This document shows positions 7,189-15,675 of a DNA stretch of 64,000 nt, piece by piece. The first letter of the stretch is position 1. Every line of letters begins with the position of its first letter. This stretch comes from WVYX01 sp039586815 (GTDB lineage Bacteria > Gemmatimonadota > Gemmatimonadetes > Gemmatimonadales > GWC2-71-9). The notes under the pieces are model-generated. The model was not told where the DNA came from and searched no databases. It was given only the letters and a program-made list of their open reading frames with translations. Where the stretch lies: assembly GCA_039586815.1 (NCBI GenBank), contig JBDHJR010000014.1, forward strand, positions 62,001 to 126,000. Direction: 5' to 3'. The translations under genes and the position numbers were made by a program.

Positions 7189-9437
7189 GAAGCCTCCGTC
7201 AAACGTAGCCGGCTGCCACAATATGTCTCAAACAGCCGGAGCGCGCGGTCTGCAGTGCGGAAAGTGGGCACGCCGTCGTCCTCCAGTTGTGTCGCCATTA
7301 CGTCGTAGTGCGCTCCCCCGTCCACCACGGCGACCCACGCCTTGTCGCTCTCCCGGAAGCGCGCGCCCAACCGGCTGGCGATCGACCGTGCGTCGCGCAC
7401 ATCCTCGTCGTGGTCCTCCCCGCTCGGCAGCGTCCGCAGCGCACCGGTCAGCGGCACGCAGCCCACCACGCCCACGTCCACGCCTGCGTCGTCCAGCACG
7501 GCACGGACCGCTGCCTCGTAGGGCGCGTCGTCCATGATCGGCGTGAGATCCACGGGGTTCGCCACGCTCACCACGGCCTCCAGCCGGCGACTCTCGAGCA
7601 GGTCCGCCAGGCGGCTGGAGGTCTCGTCACCGAACGAGCCCAAGCGGAAGCGACCCAGGTTGTCTGCAATGGCCACGCATTCGAAGCCGGCGTTGGATAG
7701 GGCTCCCAGCCGCCAGCCACAGACCTGCTTGCCGCGCAGCATTACACACAGCCGGATCAGGTCCTCGAAGTCGGCCAGCGTGTCGGCGACCAGGACCCCC
7801 ACGCTCTCGGCGAGTTCGCGGGTCACGACGTAGTCGCCGGCGATCGCGGCAGTGTGCGACGCCGAGGCGCGGGTCCCGGCCGGCGTGCGGCCTCCCCGGT
7901 ACAGCACGACCGTGCGGCCGCTGGCGGTGATCTCGGCCGCCGCCTCGAGCCAGCGCCGCCCGTCCAGCGCGCGGAATCCTTCGACGTAGCAGGCGATCAC
8001 TTCGATGTCGGCGTCGTGCTTCAGGTACGTGAGGTAATCCCCGACCGTCAGGTCCGTCTGGTTCCCCACCGAGATCACGTAGCGGGGATTCAGGCGGGTC
8101 AGCTTGCTCGACTTCGCCACTGCGAGCGCGCCGCTCTGCGACACGATCGCCACGGGTCCGGCCGGCCCCGCAGGCCAGCGCAGCTTGTGCTCGGGGATGA
8201 ACATGGTGTCATAACCACCGGGCACGGAACGCACGCCGAGGCAGTTGCCGCCGTTCACAACGGGGCCCTGCCATTCAGTCCGTCGCGCCGCACGCAGCGT
8301 GTCGCGCATGCGGCGCTCGAGCTCCTCGCTGCCGGCCCGCTCCCCCAGTCCGCCGGTAATCACTATTACGCTCTCCGCTGCCCGGTGCCGAACGATCTGC
8401 TCCAGGGTCTCGGGCGTCTGAGCGGCGGCCACGCCGAGCACCAGGACGTCGGCCGGCTCCGGCAGGGAGGCGATGTCGGGCACGCAGCGCACGCCGTCGA
8501 TGCGGTCGGTGCCGGGCTTCACCACGGCGATACGATCGTGCGGGAACCCCTCGCGCAGCAGGTTCCGCAGGATGATGCGCCCCGGGTTGATCGCGTCGGA
8601 TACACCGATGAGGGCTATGCGCTCGGGCTCGAGCAGGGAGTGCAGCTTGTGGATCGGCCGGTCAGGCTGTTGTCTCGCCGCCGGGTCCCGCAGCGTGGCC
8701 AGGACGTCGAGTGCCGTGGGACCTCGTTCGGTCGTCACCAGCGGGTTGATCTCGAACTCGCTCAGCGAGTGGGCCACAGGGCTGGCGGCGAAGTCGAGCA
8801 GCCGCTGTAGCAGACCTGCGAGGTCGGCGAGCGGCATGCGACGCGGCGCGCCCCGAACCTCACCCGTGACCAGGCTGGTGATCGTCTTGCCCTCGATCAG
8901 CTGCGGGATGAGCTCGGGCCGAGTCAACCCCGGTGCGAGCACAACGATTCCGCGTCCGCCGCCCAACTCGCGGGAAAGGAACTCCGTGAGCACTCCGCCG
9001 GGCCCGAGCGTCACGACCGGGCCGAAGTCGTCCGTCCAGCGCAGGCCCAGCAGCAGCTGCGCGCCCGGGGCATCGCTGTGTGGCATGTGCTCGCTGACCG
9101 TGTACCCCATAACCGGAGCCGGGGCGACGCGGTCCGCAATTGCTTCGATGGCACGCTCCACAGCGGCCCGCTGGTTGGGCACGAACACGACGGCTCCCAC
9201 GTCGGCTTTATGCATGACTTGTGGGGAGACGACCTTCACTGCGAGCCGATCCGACGGGATAGAGGCGAGATCGGCGTCCTGGAGGTCCTGCGGGGAGCGG
9301 AGATAGGTGTGGGTCGGAACGGCAACGCCGAGCGCCCGAACCAGGGCGAAGCCCTCAGGGTCGAGCAGGGTGTCCCGTCCGTCGGCGCGGGCGCCCGCGA
9401 TTACCTCCGCGGCGCCGCCATCTATGACCGCACGCAC
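7185..9437 (-). CDS. ADP-forming acyl-CoA synthetase (acetate-CoA ligase type), beta-alpha domain order
   Basis: Predicted to convert acyl-CoA, ADP and phosphate to acid, CoA and ATP. The N-terminal third is an ATP-grasp (beta) domain with LAVKVVSPQVMHKADVG. A CoA-binding Rossmann domain follows (PERIALIGVSDAINPGR), then the CoA-ligase domains with ASASHTAAIAGD, which holds the histidine phosphorylated in this family. Many single-chain homologues have the CoA-binding part first, so beta-first order is notable. I chose GTG at 9437 (750 residues) because GGGAGG sits 7 bases upstream and the ATP-grasp homology starts just after it. An ATG at 9542 lengthens the frame by 35 residues but lacks a ribosome site. 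First gene of the oxoacid oxidation operon. Confidence 0.87.
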   Translation of the reverse strand: MRAVIDGGAAEVIAGARADGRDTLLDPEGFALVRALGVAVPTHTYLRSPQDLQDADLASIPSDRLAVKVVSPQVMHKADVGAVVFVPNQRAAVERAIEAIADRVAPAPVMGYTVSEHMPHSDAPGAQLLLGLRWTDDFGPVVTLGPGGVLTEFLSRELGGGRGIVVLAPGLTRPELIPQLIEGKTITSLVTGEVRGAPRRMPLADLAGLLQRLLDFAASPVAHSLSEFEINPLVTTERGPTALDVLATLRDPAARQQPDRPIHKLHSLLEPERIALIGVSDAINPGRIILRNLLREGFPHDRIAVVKPGTDRIDGVRCVPDIASLPEPADVLVLGVAAAQTPETLEQIVRHRAAESVIVITGGLGERAGSEELERRMRDTLRAARRTEWQGPVVNGGNCLGVRSVPGGYDTMFIPEHKLRWPAGPAGPVAIVSQSGALAVAKSSKLTRLNPRYVISVGNQTDLTVGDYLTYLKHDADIEVIACYVEGFRALDGRRWLEAAAEITASGRTVVLYRGGRTPAGTRASASHTAAIAGDYVVTRELAESVGVLVADTLADFEDLIRLCVMLRGKQVCGWRLGALSNAGFECVAIADNLGRFRLGSFGDETSSRLADLLESRRLEAVVSVANPVDLTPIMDDAPYEAAVRAVLDDAGVDVGVVGCVPLTGALRTLPSGEDHDEDVRDARSIASRLGARFRESDKAWVAVVDGGAHYDVMATQLEDDGVPTFRTADRALRLFETYCGSRLRLTEAS

Positions 9438-9444
9438 CAGGTTA

Positions 9445-9450
9445 CCTCCC
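9445..9450 (-). promoter_or_regulatory. Ribosome binding site selecting the GTG start of the acyl-CoA synthetase
   Basis: GGGAGG on the minus strand, 7 bases before GTG at 9437. It decides against the longer in-frame ATG at 9542, whose upstream sequence is AT-rich with no purine block. Confidence 0.6.
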
Positions 9451-9505
9451 GCCCGGCCCAGCGGCCGGGGGTTGAACTGGGCGATCCAGACGACCGGCCT
9501 TGATG

Positions 9506-9524
9506 CCCCGGAAACTTGCCGGGG
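9506..9524 (-). terminator. Weak hairpin between the HD-GYP gene and the acyl-CoA synthetase operon
   Basis: CCCCGG and CCGGGG arms (9506-9511 and 9519-9524) with a 7-base loop lie in the 125-base gap between two minus-strand genes. No T-run follows on the minus strand, so it may be a structured leader rather than a terminator. Confidence 0.3.
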
Positions 9525-9562
9525 GGCCGGTAATCCCGTCATTAAAGTTGATTAAAGCGTTC

Positions 9563-10588
9563 TTAGAAGGGTACTTGGGGCCCGTAGTGAGCCCGCCGAC
9601 CGGGCTCTGGCATGGTCGGCGGGGCGCGTCCCCGGGGACTAACGACCGCTAGGCCTGCGGGCGGCGCCCGTGCTCCGACGAGCGCCAGCCCGCTTCTCCT
9701 ATGTGCCGGCTTGGGATGCCAGCGAACCCGAGCCACCCGGCGGAGGTTGCAGGGTGACGGACGGCCCCTGGGGCGCACCCGCGCGGGCGCCCGGGTTCGC
9801 CACCGCCTACGTTTGCTGGGCGGCGTTACCACTGTCGCTAGCTCGAGGGCGCGCCGCAGCACGGCCATGAAGGCCGCGACGCATCGGGGATCGAACTGGG
9901 AACCGGCCCCCGCCTCGAGCTCGGCCACCACGTCTGCCAGGTCGAGAGGCGAGCGATACGGCCGCTGGCTGGTCATGGCGTCGAACGAGTCGGCCACGGC
10001 CACTATGCGTGCGGCCAGGGGGATCTGCTCGCCCCGCAGCTCGTCCGGGAACCCGCGCCCGTCGAACCGCTCGTGGTGCCAGCGTACCACGGCGAGCACG
10101 GTGGGTCGGTCGTGCAGCAGGGGGCGCAGGATCTGCTCGCCGATCACCGGATGTTGCTTGAGGCGAGCGTACTCCTCTTCATCGAGCGGGCCGGCCTTGC
10201 CCAGGACGTCGTCGGGGATCCCGATCTTCCCGACATCGTGGAGCTGGCCCGCCAGCCGCAGGTCGCACAGCTCGCTGCTGGAAAGCCCCATCTCACGGCC
10301 GATGGCCTCGCCGAAGGCACTGACCCGTTTGGAGTGCCTTCGGGTATAGGCGTCTTTGGCACCAAGCGCCTCGCCCACCGCCAACAGGGCATCCACGAAC
10401 AGGCGGCCGGCCGGATCGGCGTCGGTTGCGTGGTAGGGATCGCCGGACGGTCCATCCGGAAGCCGCGGGGGGGCACTTGGAACGGTATGCACCAGCCCGC
10501 CGCTGAGGCCCCGGCCCGTGTTGGCACGGTGCGGCCCAGGGGTGACGCTGACCACAGCATCTGCGGCGATCTGGCTTACACTGCTCAA
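9563..10588 (-). CDS. HD-GYP domain cyclic-di-GMP phosphodiesterase with an Arg/Pro-rich tail
   Basis: A complete HD-GYP domain with the expected metal and substrate residues: HSKRVSAFG, LHDVGKIGIP, KQHPVIGEQIL, HHERFDGRGFP and VADSFDAMTS. Such enzymes hydrolyse cyclic di-GMP. No sensor or receiver domain is visible. The last 87 residues (9566-9826) are rich in Arg and Pro with no recognisable fold. One frame away a TAA occurs at the start of this tail, so it could be read-through after an indel. The start is uncertain: TTG at 10588 has GGAGA 7 bases upstream, while ATG at 10651 has no ribosome site. It diverges from the sigma-54 activator, so they may share control. Confidence 0.82.
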   Translation of the reverse strand: MSSVSQIAADAVVSVTPGPHRANTGRGLSGGLVHTVPSAPPRLPDGPSGDPYHATDADPAGRLFVDALLAVGEALGAKDAYTRRHSKRVSAFGEAIGREMGLSSSELCDLRLAGQLHDVGKIGIPDDVLGKAGPLDEEEYARLKQHPVIGEQILRPLLHDRPTVLAVVRWHHERFDGRGFPDELRGEQIPLAARIVAVADSFDAMTSQRPYRSPLDLADVVAELEAGAGSQFDPRCVAAFMAVLRRALELATVVTPPSKRRRWRTRAPARVRPRGRPSPCNLRRVARVRWHPKPAHRRSGLALVGARAPPAGLAVVSPRGRAPPTMPEPGRRAHYGPQVPF

Positions 10589-10779
10589 GTGAAGGTCTCC
10601 GGTTTCTGGGTTGGCCGGCCGGGAGGGTCCGGCGGCCGAGACCCTAGTCATGCAACTGCGGGGCCAAACCACTGCGCCCTCGTAAGCTCTTGTTATGTAA
10701 TGAGTTACAGGAGAGACCGGGGATGGAAGGGGTGGTACGGTTTGCGCGTGGTGGTACAAAACGTACCAGTTGAGGCGAC
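10589..10779. promoter_or_regulatory. Divergent intergenic region with two inverted repeats
   Basis: These 191 bases lie between the HD-GYP gene and the sigma-54 activator. They contain TGTAA-TGAG-TTACA (10696-10709) and TGGTAC-AAAAC-GTACCA (10752-10768). The octamer GGTGGTAC occurs once within the second repeat's left flank and once about 19 bases before it. Both repeats are perfect and could be protein-binding sites. The second ends 11 bases before the activator's GTG, a position that suits autoregulation. No clear -24/-12 or -35/-10 pair was found. Confidence 0.45.
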
Positions 10780-12195
10780 GTGACAACTCCTGCTGGCACC
10801 AGGACTTGGAGAAAGCGTGTTTCCGGCAAGGCGCCGACCGGCGACGGATCGGTGCCCGAGGCCGGCGTGTTGGTCATCCAGCTCTCGGACTCGTTCGCCG
10901 AGCTGTGGGACCATCTGGGCGAGGACCTGGCAGTGCCGGTGCGCCAGGCGGCGGCAGGTGATGTGACGGGGGTGGGGCCGGAAGTGGCGGTCGTGGTCCT
11001 CGCCGCGGGCGGTGCCGAGCGTGAGGCGTTGGAGTGGCTCGACGGCCATGAGCCCCCGGCAGCGGTGCCGGTGCTGGCAGTGGGAGCCGATCCGGGGCGC
11101 CGCATCGCTGCAATGCTGGTGGCGCACGGGGCCAGCGACTACTTCGCTCTGCCCGAAGACGTCGAGATCCTGAGGAACGCTGTCGCTGCAGCCGCACAGC
11201 GGCACCAGGAGGCGCTGCGCCGGGCCGCTACCGGGGTGGATGACGCGCTGGTTGGGGCGTTCAGCGACATCGTGGGCGAGAGCCCCGCCATCAAGACCGT
11301 GCTCGCCCGGGCGGCTCGGGTGCTGCCCCACCCCGACGCCACGGCGATCGTCGTCGGCGAAACAGGAACCGGCAAAGAGGTCCTGGCTCGGGGGATCCAT
11401 AAGGGTGGGCCGCGGCGCGGTGCCCCGTTCGTGGCGGTCAATTGCTCGGCGCTCCCCGAGAACCTGGTCGAGTCGGAGCTCTTCGGCCACGAGCGTGGGG
11501 CGTTCACCGACGCCCACGCTGCCAAGCCGGGCCTGTTCGAAGTGGCCGAGGGCGGCACACTGTTCCTGGACGAGATCGGCACGCTGGCGGTCGATCTCCA
11601 GGCCAAGCTGCTGCGGGTACTGGAGGACCGGCAGGTGCGGCGGGTGGGGGGCACCAAGTGGCGGCCGGTCAATGTCCGCATCATCGCCGCCACCAACGAC
11701 GATCTGGAAGGTGCGGTGAAGAACGGATCGTTCCGGCGCGACCTCTATTTCCGGCTGAGCGTGATCACTCTGACGCTGCCGCCGCTCAGGAAGCGAGGCG
11801 ACGACGCCCTGCTCATCGCGGAAGAGCTGCTGCAGCGCATGGCGCACCAGCATGGGCTCCCAGTGCCGCCGCTGTCACAGGAATCACGCAAGGCGATTGG
11901 GTCGCACCACTGGCCGGGCAACGTGCGCGAGCTGAAGAACGCCGTGGAGCGTGCCCTGCTGCTGTCCGAGCCGGGCGAGCTGGACACTGACGAGTTGGTC
12001 CCGCGCCTGGCGGCCGAGACGGAGAGCGGTGGCCCACTGCCGTTTCCCGCCCGACTGGACGACATCACCGCGGCGGCCGCCCGGGCCACGCTCGAAGGAT
12101 GCGGCGGCAATCGCAGCGAAGCCGCCCGGCGCTTGGGGATCTCGCGGCGCCGGCTGCGCCGCCTGCTGGATCTCAACAACGACGACGAGGACTGA
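10780..12195 (+). CDS. Sigma-54-dependent transcriptional activator with a degenerate receiver domain
   Basis: A 471-residue NtrC-type activator. Residues about 28-135 have the shape of a response-regulator receiver, but the phosphoacceptor aspartate is missing (EVAVVVLAAGG) and the conserved lysine is replaced (DYFALPED). The AAA+ domain has Walker A GETGTGKE, the loop ELFGHERGAFTDA, Walker B GGTLFLDEIG, and WPGNVRELKNAVE. The canonical GAFTGA that contacts sigma-54 reads GAFTDA here. A Fis-type helix-turn-helix ends the protein (GGNRSEAARRLGISRRRL). The start is GTG at 10780 with GAGG just upstream. Control is probably not by phosphorylation. Targets are unknown. Confidence 0.88.
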   Translation: MTTPAGTRTWRKRVSGKAPTGDGSVPEAGVLVIQLSDSFAELWDHLGEDLAVPVRQAAAGDVTGVGPEVAVVVLAAGGAEREALEWLDGHEPPAAVPVLAVGADPGRRIAAMLVAHGASDYFALPEDVEILRNAVAAAAQRHQEALRRAATGVDDALVGAFSDIVGESPAIKTVLARAARVLPHPDATAIVVGETGTGKEVLARGIHKGGPRRGAPFVAVNCSALPENLVESELFGHERGAFTDAHAAKPGLFEVAEGGTLFLDEIGTLAVDLQAKLLRVLEDRQVRRVGGTKWRPVNVRIIAATNDDLEGAVKNGSFRRDLYFRLSVITLTLPPLRKRGDDALLIAEELLQRMAHQHGLPVPPLSQESRKAIGSHHWPGNVRELKNAVERALLLSEPGELDTDELVPRLAAETESGGPLPFPARLDDITAAAARATLEGCGGNRSEAARRLGISRRRLRRLLDLNNDDED

Positions 12196-12416
12196 TCGGC
12201 TGGCACGCTTCGCCCCGGCCTGGTTCAAACCGCCCCAGTAGCCGCCTTACTCAGCACGCCCGCAACCATCTGTGGTATCTGTAGTTACACGGTTTGTGAG
12301 CTGAGGCACACTCTCTGCATCCCCCCACAGTGAGAAGCCCGACTGCCGACCCTGCGCCCGGGGCGGTGATGGGACTCGTTGACCCGAACGCAACGAAGGG
12401 GAACAGGGAGGACGCC
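12196..12416 (+). other. 221-base gap upstream of the lipoprotein gene
   Basis: No gene seen. It probably holds the promoter of the lipoprotein/TPR pair. A strong ribosome site (AGGGAGG, 12405-12411) ends it. TGGCACG at 12201 resembles a sigma-54 -24 element, but the -12 half does not fit. Confidence 0.4.
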
Positions 12417-13139
12417 ATGTCTCGACGGACGATGACAGTCCTGCTGGCCGCGGCACTCGCCGCTGCGGCCTGCGAGGACGCCACCGGACCGCCGACCGAA
12501 CGCGACGCCGCCCAAGCGGCCGTGCCCGACGGAGCCCTGCACGGCCTGCAATGGGTGGATACCGAGGCCCCACGTGAGTTCACGATCGTAGCGCTGCCGG
12601 ATGATGAAGGACCGGCGGACGCGGTGGACGTCGTGATAGCTGAGGCCACAGCATCGGACGGCCAAGTACTGCTGGACCGCTACCAGGTGAGCTTCTGGGC
12701 CACCAGGGGCAGGTCCAGGTCGGTTCAGATCAATTACAGGGACGACCGTGGCGTCCGGCCGTTCCTGCGTTTCTCAGTTCCCCGCAATGCACTCCTGCGC
12801 CGCCCCGACGGAAGCCGGATAGGACGGGGCGAGTCCGTGCTGATCACGGTCACCGTCGATGACACGCGTATCGCGGCGCAGTTCGAGCCCTCGGGGCTGC
12901 AATTCAACCGGCGGAGCCCGGCATGGCTGCGCATGTGGTACAGCGGAGCCCATCCGGACTACAACGGCGACGGGGTGGTGGACGAGCTGGATCAGGAGAT
13001 CGAGCAGCACCGCCTCGGCATGTGGTGGCAGGATGAGCCAGGCGAGCCCTGGTACCTCTTGCCGACCCGGCATTCACTCAACGGGAAGTGGTTTGCGGCA
13101 GCGTTGTACCACTTCTCCGGCGGCGAAGTCTCGCAATAG
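12417..13139 (+). CDS. Lipoprotein of unknown function with a calcium-loop motif
   Basis: A 240-residue secreted protein. It begins with a positively charged start, a short hydrophobic stretch and the lipobox LAAAAC, so it should be lipid-anchored with Cys at about residue 19. A later segment, DYNGDGVVDELD, has the spacing of an EF-hand or dockerin calcium loop. I do not recognise the rest. ATG at 12417 is chosen because AGGGAGG lies 5 bases before it and the signal peptide starts there. The TPR gene follows after 2 bases, so the two are co-transcribed. Function unknown; a cell-surface role is inferred only from the lipobox. Confidence 0.7.
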   Translation: MSRRTMTVLLAAALAAAACEDATGPPTERDAAQAAVPDGALHGLQWVDTEAPREFTIVALPDDEGPADAVDVVIAEATASDGQVLLDRYQVSFWATRGRSRSVQINYRDDRGVRPFLRFSVPRNALLRRPDGSRIGRGESVLITVTVDDTRIAAQFEPSGLQFNRRSPAWLRMWYSGAHPDYNGDGVVDELDQEIEQHRLGMWWQDEPGEPWYLLPTRHSLNGKWFAAALYHFSGGEVSQ

Positions 13140-13141
13140 CC

Positions 13142-14131
13142 ATGGACGTGCGCGAGTCACTGCTGATGCTGAACAAGGTGCAGGACCTTGCCGAGACGGG
13201 GCAGCACTCAGGGGTGCTGGAGTACCTGGGTGGGCGGCCCCGGGACGAAGTCGAGCGCTCCCCGACGTTGGCGCTGCTGTACGGCATTGCCTTCTCGCGC
13301 CAGGGACAGGACGTGGAAGGCGACCGGTGGAAGGAGTTGGCGCTGGGGCTGGCTCGGGAGCGTGGCGATCGGGCGGTGGAGGCCCACGCCCTCAACTCCC
13401 TGGGGGCTGCGCACCTCGAGTGTGGGCGCATCGACCAGGCGGCCAGCCGCTTCATGGAGGCGATGGCCCTGGCCAAGCGCGAGGGCGATCATGCCACAGT
13501 GGGTCGCGCCTGCAACAACCTCGGGCTGGTCGCCTACTACCGCGGCGATTACGGCAGGGCCGTCGGCTCGTACACCATGGCCCTCGCGGCCTTCCAGCAG
13601 GCCAACAAGCGGGCCGGCGTCGCCCAGGTACTGCACAACCTGGCCATGACGTACAGGGACCAGGGTGACTTGAGCAAGGCCCTCGAAACGGCCGACGCTG
13701 CGGTGGCCGAGGCCGAGGCCTCCGGGAACATCCGTCTCGGCGCTTCCACGCGCGGGGGGCGCGCCGAGATCAGGCTGATGGCTGGAGAAGCCAAGGTGGC
13801 GCGGCGCGAGGTCGAGCGCGCGCTGGAGACCGAGCGCGAGCTGGGGGACGTGGTGGGCGAGGCCCAGGACATGCGGGTATTGGCCGGAGCGCTCGCTGCG
13901 GTAGGGGAGGAGGGACAGGCCGAGGAGATGCTGCTCGAGGTCATCGCCAAGGCAGAGGAGCATACCCGCCCGGTGCTCGCCGCGGAGGCCGAGCGCGATC
14001 TCGCTCGCGTGCTGCACACCCAGGGGCGCGGCAGCGAGGCGCTGGAGCTCGCGCGCAAGGCGCGAGTGCGGTTCCTCGAGCTCGGCGCGGAGGCCGAAGT
14101 AGCCAAGCTGGACAAGTTCCTGGCCGGCTGA
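13142..14131 (+). CDS. Tetratricopeptide-repeat protein
   Basis: A 329-residue soluble protein made of helical TPR-like repeats from about residue 40 to the end. Clear repeat units include HALNSLGAAHLECGRIDQA, ACNNLGLVAYYRGDYGRA and VLHNLAMTYRDQGDLSKA. The pattern resembles the Rap/LuxR-associated TPR arrays that bind peptides or other proteins. No catalytic or membrane segment is visible. It starts 2 bases after the lipoprotein stop with only a weak ribosome site, suggesting translational coupling, and is followed by a hairpin terminator. Partner and role are unknown. Confidence 0.8.
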   Translation: MDVRESLLMLNKVQDLAETGQHSGVLEYLGGRPRDEVERSPTLALLYGIAFSRQGQDVEGDRWKELALGLARERGDRAVEAHALNSLGAAHLECGRIDQAASRFMEAMALAKREGDHATVGRACNNLGLVAYYRGDYGRAVGSYTMALAAFQQANKRAGVAQVLHNLAMTYRDQGDLSKALETADAAVAEAEASGNIRLGASTRGGRAEIRLMAGEAKVARREVERALETERELGDVVGEAQDMRVLAGALAAVGEEGQAEEMLLEVIAKAEEHTRPVLAAEAERDLARVLHTQGRGSEALELARKARVRFLELGAEAEVAKLDKFLAG

Positions 14132-14143
14132 GGCCGGCAGGGT

Positions 14144-14170
14144 GAGCGCCGCCTCCATCCTGCGGCGCTC
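14144..14170 (+). terminator. Hairpin terminator after the TPR gene
   Basis: GAGCGCCGC (14144-14152), a 9-base loop, and GCGGCGCTC (14162-14170) form a perfect 9-bp stem 12 bases after the TPR stop. Only short T-runs follow. It separates the regulatory genes from the metabolic island. Confidence 0.6.
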
Positions 14171-14308
14171 TGTCGATCGTCAAGACGCTTCTCACCCACA
14201 CAATCCGGGCCATTCCGCTTCGGGCGTACCCCCTGCAATATTTCCCCGGCGAGGGTAATGTTCCGTGCGTTCGGCGTGCGAACAGACAAACCGGGGGAGT
14301 GCGATTTC

Positions 14309-15661
14309 ATGGTGCAGCGCGTGGTCATTCTGGGGGCAGCGGGGCGGGATTTTCACAACTTCAACGTCTACTTCCGGGACAATCCGGACTACCAGGTCGT
14401 GGCGTTCACCGCCACCCAGATTCCGGATATCGAGGGGCGGCGCTACCCCCCTGAGCTCGCCGGACCGCGGTATCCCGACGGCATTCCCATTGAGGCGGAG
14501 GAGGAGCTCGACCGGCTGATCGAAGAGCAGCATGTGGACGTGGCCGTGTTCAGCTACAGCGACGTGACCCACGAACACGTGATGCACGTGGGGTCGCAGG
14601 CGATTGCGGCAGGCGCCAGCTACCTGCTGCTGGGGGCGCGCCAGACGATGCTGGAGTCGAAGGTCCCGGTCGTGGCGGTGTGCGCAGCTCGCACTGGTGC
14701 AGGCAAGAGCCAGACCAGCCGGCGAGTGGCGGCGATTCTGCGGGAGCGCGGCAAGCGGGTGGTGGTGGTGCGCCACCCCATGCCGTACGGGGACCTGACC
14801 AGGCAAGCGGTGCAACGCTTCGCCACGTACGCGGACCTCGACGCGCACGACGTGACCATTGAGGAGCGTGAGGAGTACGAGCCTCACTTGAGCGCCGGCA
14901 GCGTCGTTTATGCGGGCGTGGACTACGAGCGGATCCTGCGGCAGGCGGAGCGGGAGGCCGACATCGTGATCTGGGACGGCGGCAACAACGACATGCCGTT
15001 CTACTCGCCCGACCTGTTCATAGTGGTGGTGGATCCCCTGCGGCCCGACCATGCGCTACGCTACCACCCGGGAGAAACCAACGTCCGCATGGCCGATGTC
15101 GTTGTGGTCAACAAGATCGGGACGGCAGCGCTGGAGGACGTGGAGACGGCGCGGAGCATCACGGCCGAACTGAATTCCTCGGCTGTCGTGATCGAGGCCG
15201 CGAGCCCCATCTTCGTGGATGACGGCGACGCCATCCGCGGCAAGTCGGTTCTGGTGGTCGAGGATGGGCCCACACTGACCCACGGTGAGATGGCCTACGG
15301 AGCCGGGTGGGTGGCTGCGCGGCGCTACGGTGCGGCGGCGATCGTGGACCCGAGGCCGTTCGCGGTGGGCTCGATTCGCGACACGTTCGCCAAGTATCCC
15401 ACCACGGGCGACGTCCTGCCCGCCATGGGCTACGGTGATGCGCAGATGGCAGAGCTTGCCCAGACGATTCGCAACGCCGACGCTGACTTGGTGCTCATTG
15501 CCACCCCCATCGATCTGCGGCGACTCATCGACATCGACAAGCCGGCTCTGCGGGTGCACTACGAGCTGCAGGAGATCGGAGATCCCACGCTGGACCACGT
15601 GTTGACCCAGTTTCTCCAGGGCGTCGGGGCGGCGGATCTGCGGGAGAGCGCAGCCTCCTAG
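14309..15661 (+). CDS. Cyclic 2,3-diphosphoglycerate synthetase-family P-loop protein
   Basis: A 450-residue member of the cPGS family, named for the methanogen enzyme that closes 2,3-diphosphoglycerate into its cyclic form with ATP. Visible are VVILGAAGRDFHNFN at the N-terminus, the P-loop ARTGAGKSQTSRR near residue 130, VVRHPMPYGDL, YEPHLSAGSVVYAGVDYE, IVIWDGGNNDMPFYSPDL, VEDGPTLTHGEMAYGAG and ATPIDLRRLI. Most bacterial members have no proven function. ATG at 14309 has GGGGGAG upstream and fits the family N-terminus. It is the first gene of a long plus-strand run and sits 14 bases before a phosphofructokinase. A role in a glycolytic phosphometabolite is inferred. Confidence 0.8.
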   Translation: MVQRVVILGAAGRDFHNFNVYFRDNPDYQVVAFTATQIPDIEGRRYPPELAGPRYPDGIPIEAEEELDRLIEEQHVDVAVFSYSDVTHEHVMHVGSQAIAAGASYLLLGARQTMLESKVPVVAVCAARTGAGKSQTSRRVAAILRERGKRVVVVRHPMPYGDLTRQAVQRFATYADLDAHDVTIEEREEYEPHLSAGSVVYAGVDYERILRQAEREADIVIWDGGNNDMPFYSPDLFIVVVDPLRPDHALRYHPGETNVRMADVVVVNKIGTAALEDVETARSITAELNSSAVVIEAASPIFVDDGDAIRGKSVLVVEDGPTLTHGEMAYGAGWVAARRYGAAAIVDPRPFAVGSIRDTFAKYPTTGDVLPAMGYGDAQMAELAQTIRNADADLVLIATPIDLRRLIDIDKPALRVHYELQEIGDPTLDHVLTQFLQGVGAADLRESAAS

Positions 15662-15675
15662 GGAAGGCGGCAGCC

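Noticed and set aside
9438..9542. N-terminal extension of the acyl-CoA synthetase from ATG 9542
   Set aside because: No ribosome site, no homology to the ATP-grasp domain and a hairpin inside it. The GTG at 9437 is better supported.
12201..12216. TGGCACG as a sigma-54 promoter downstream of the activator
   Set aside because: The -12 element (TTGC with right spacing) is missing.
12222..12231. GGTTCAAACC resembling a tRNA T-arm
   Set aside because: No acceptor, anticodon or D-arm pairs around it and no CCA end, so it is chance.
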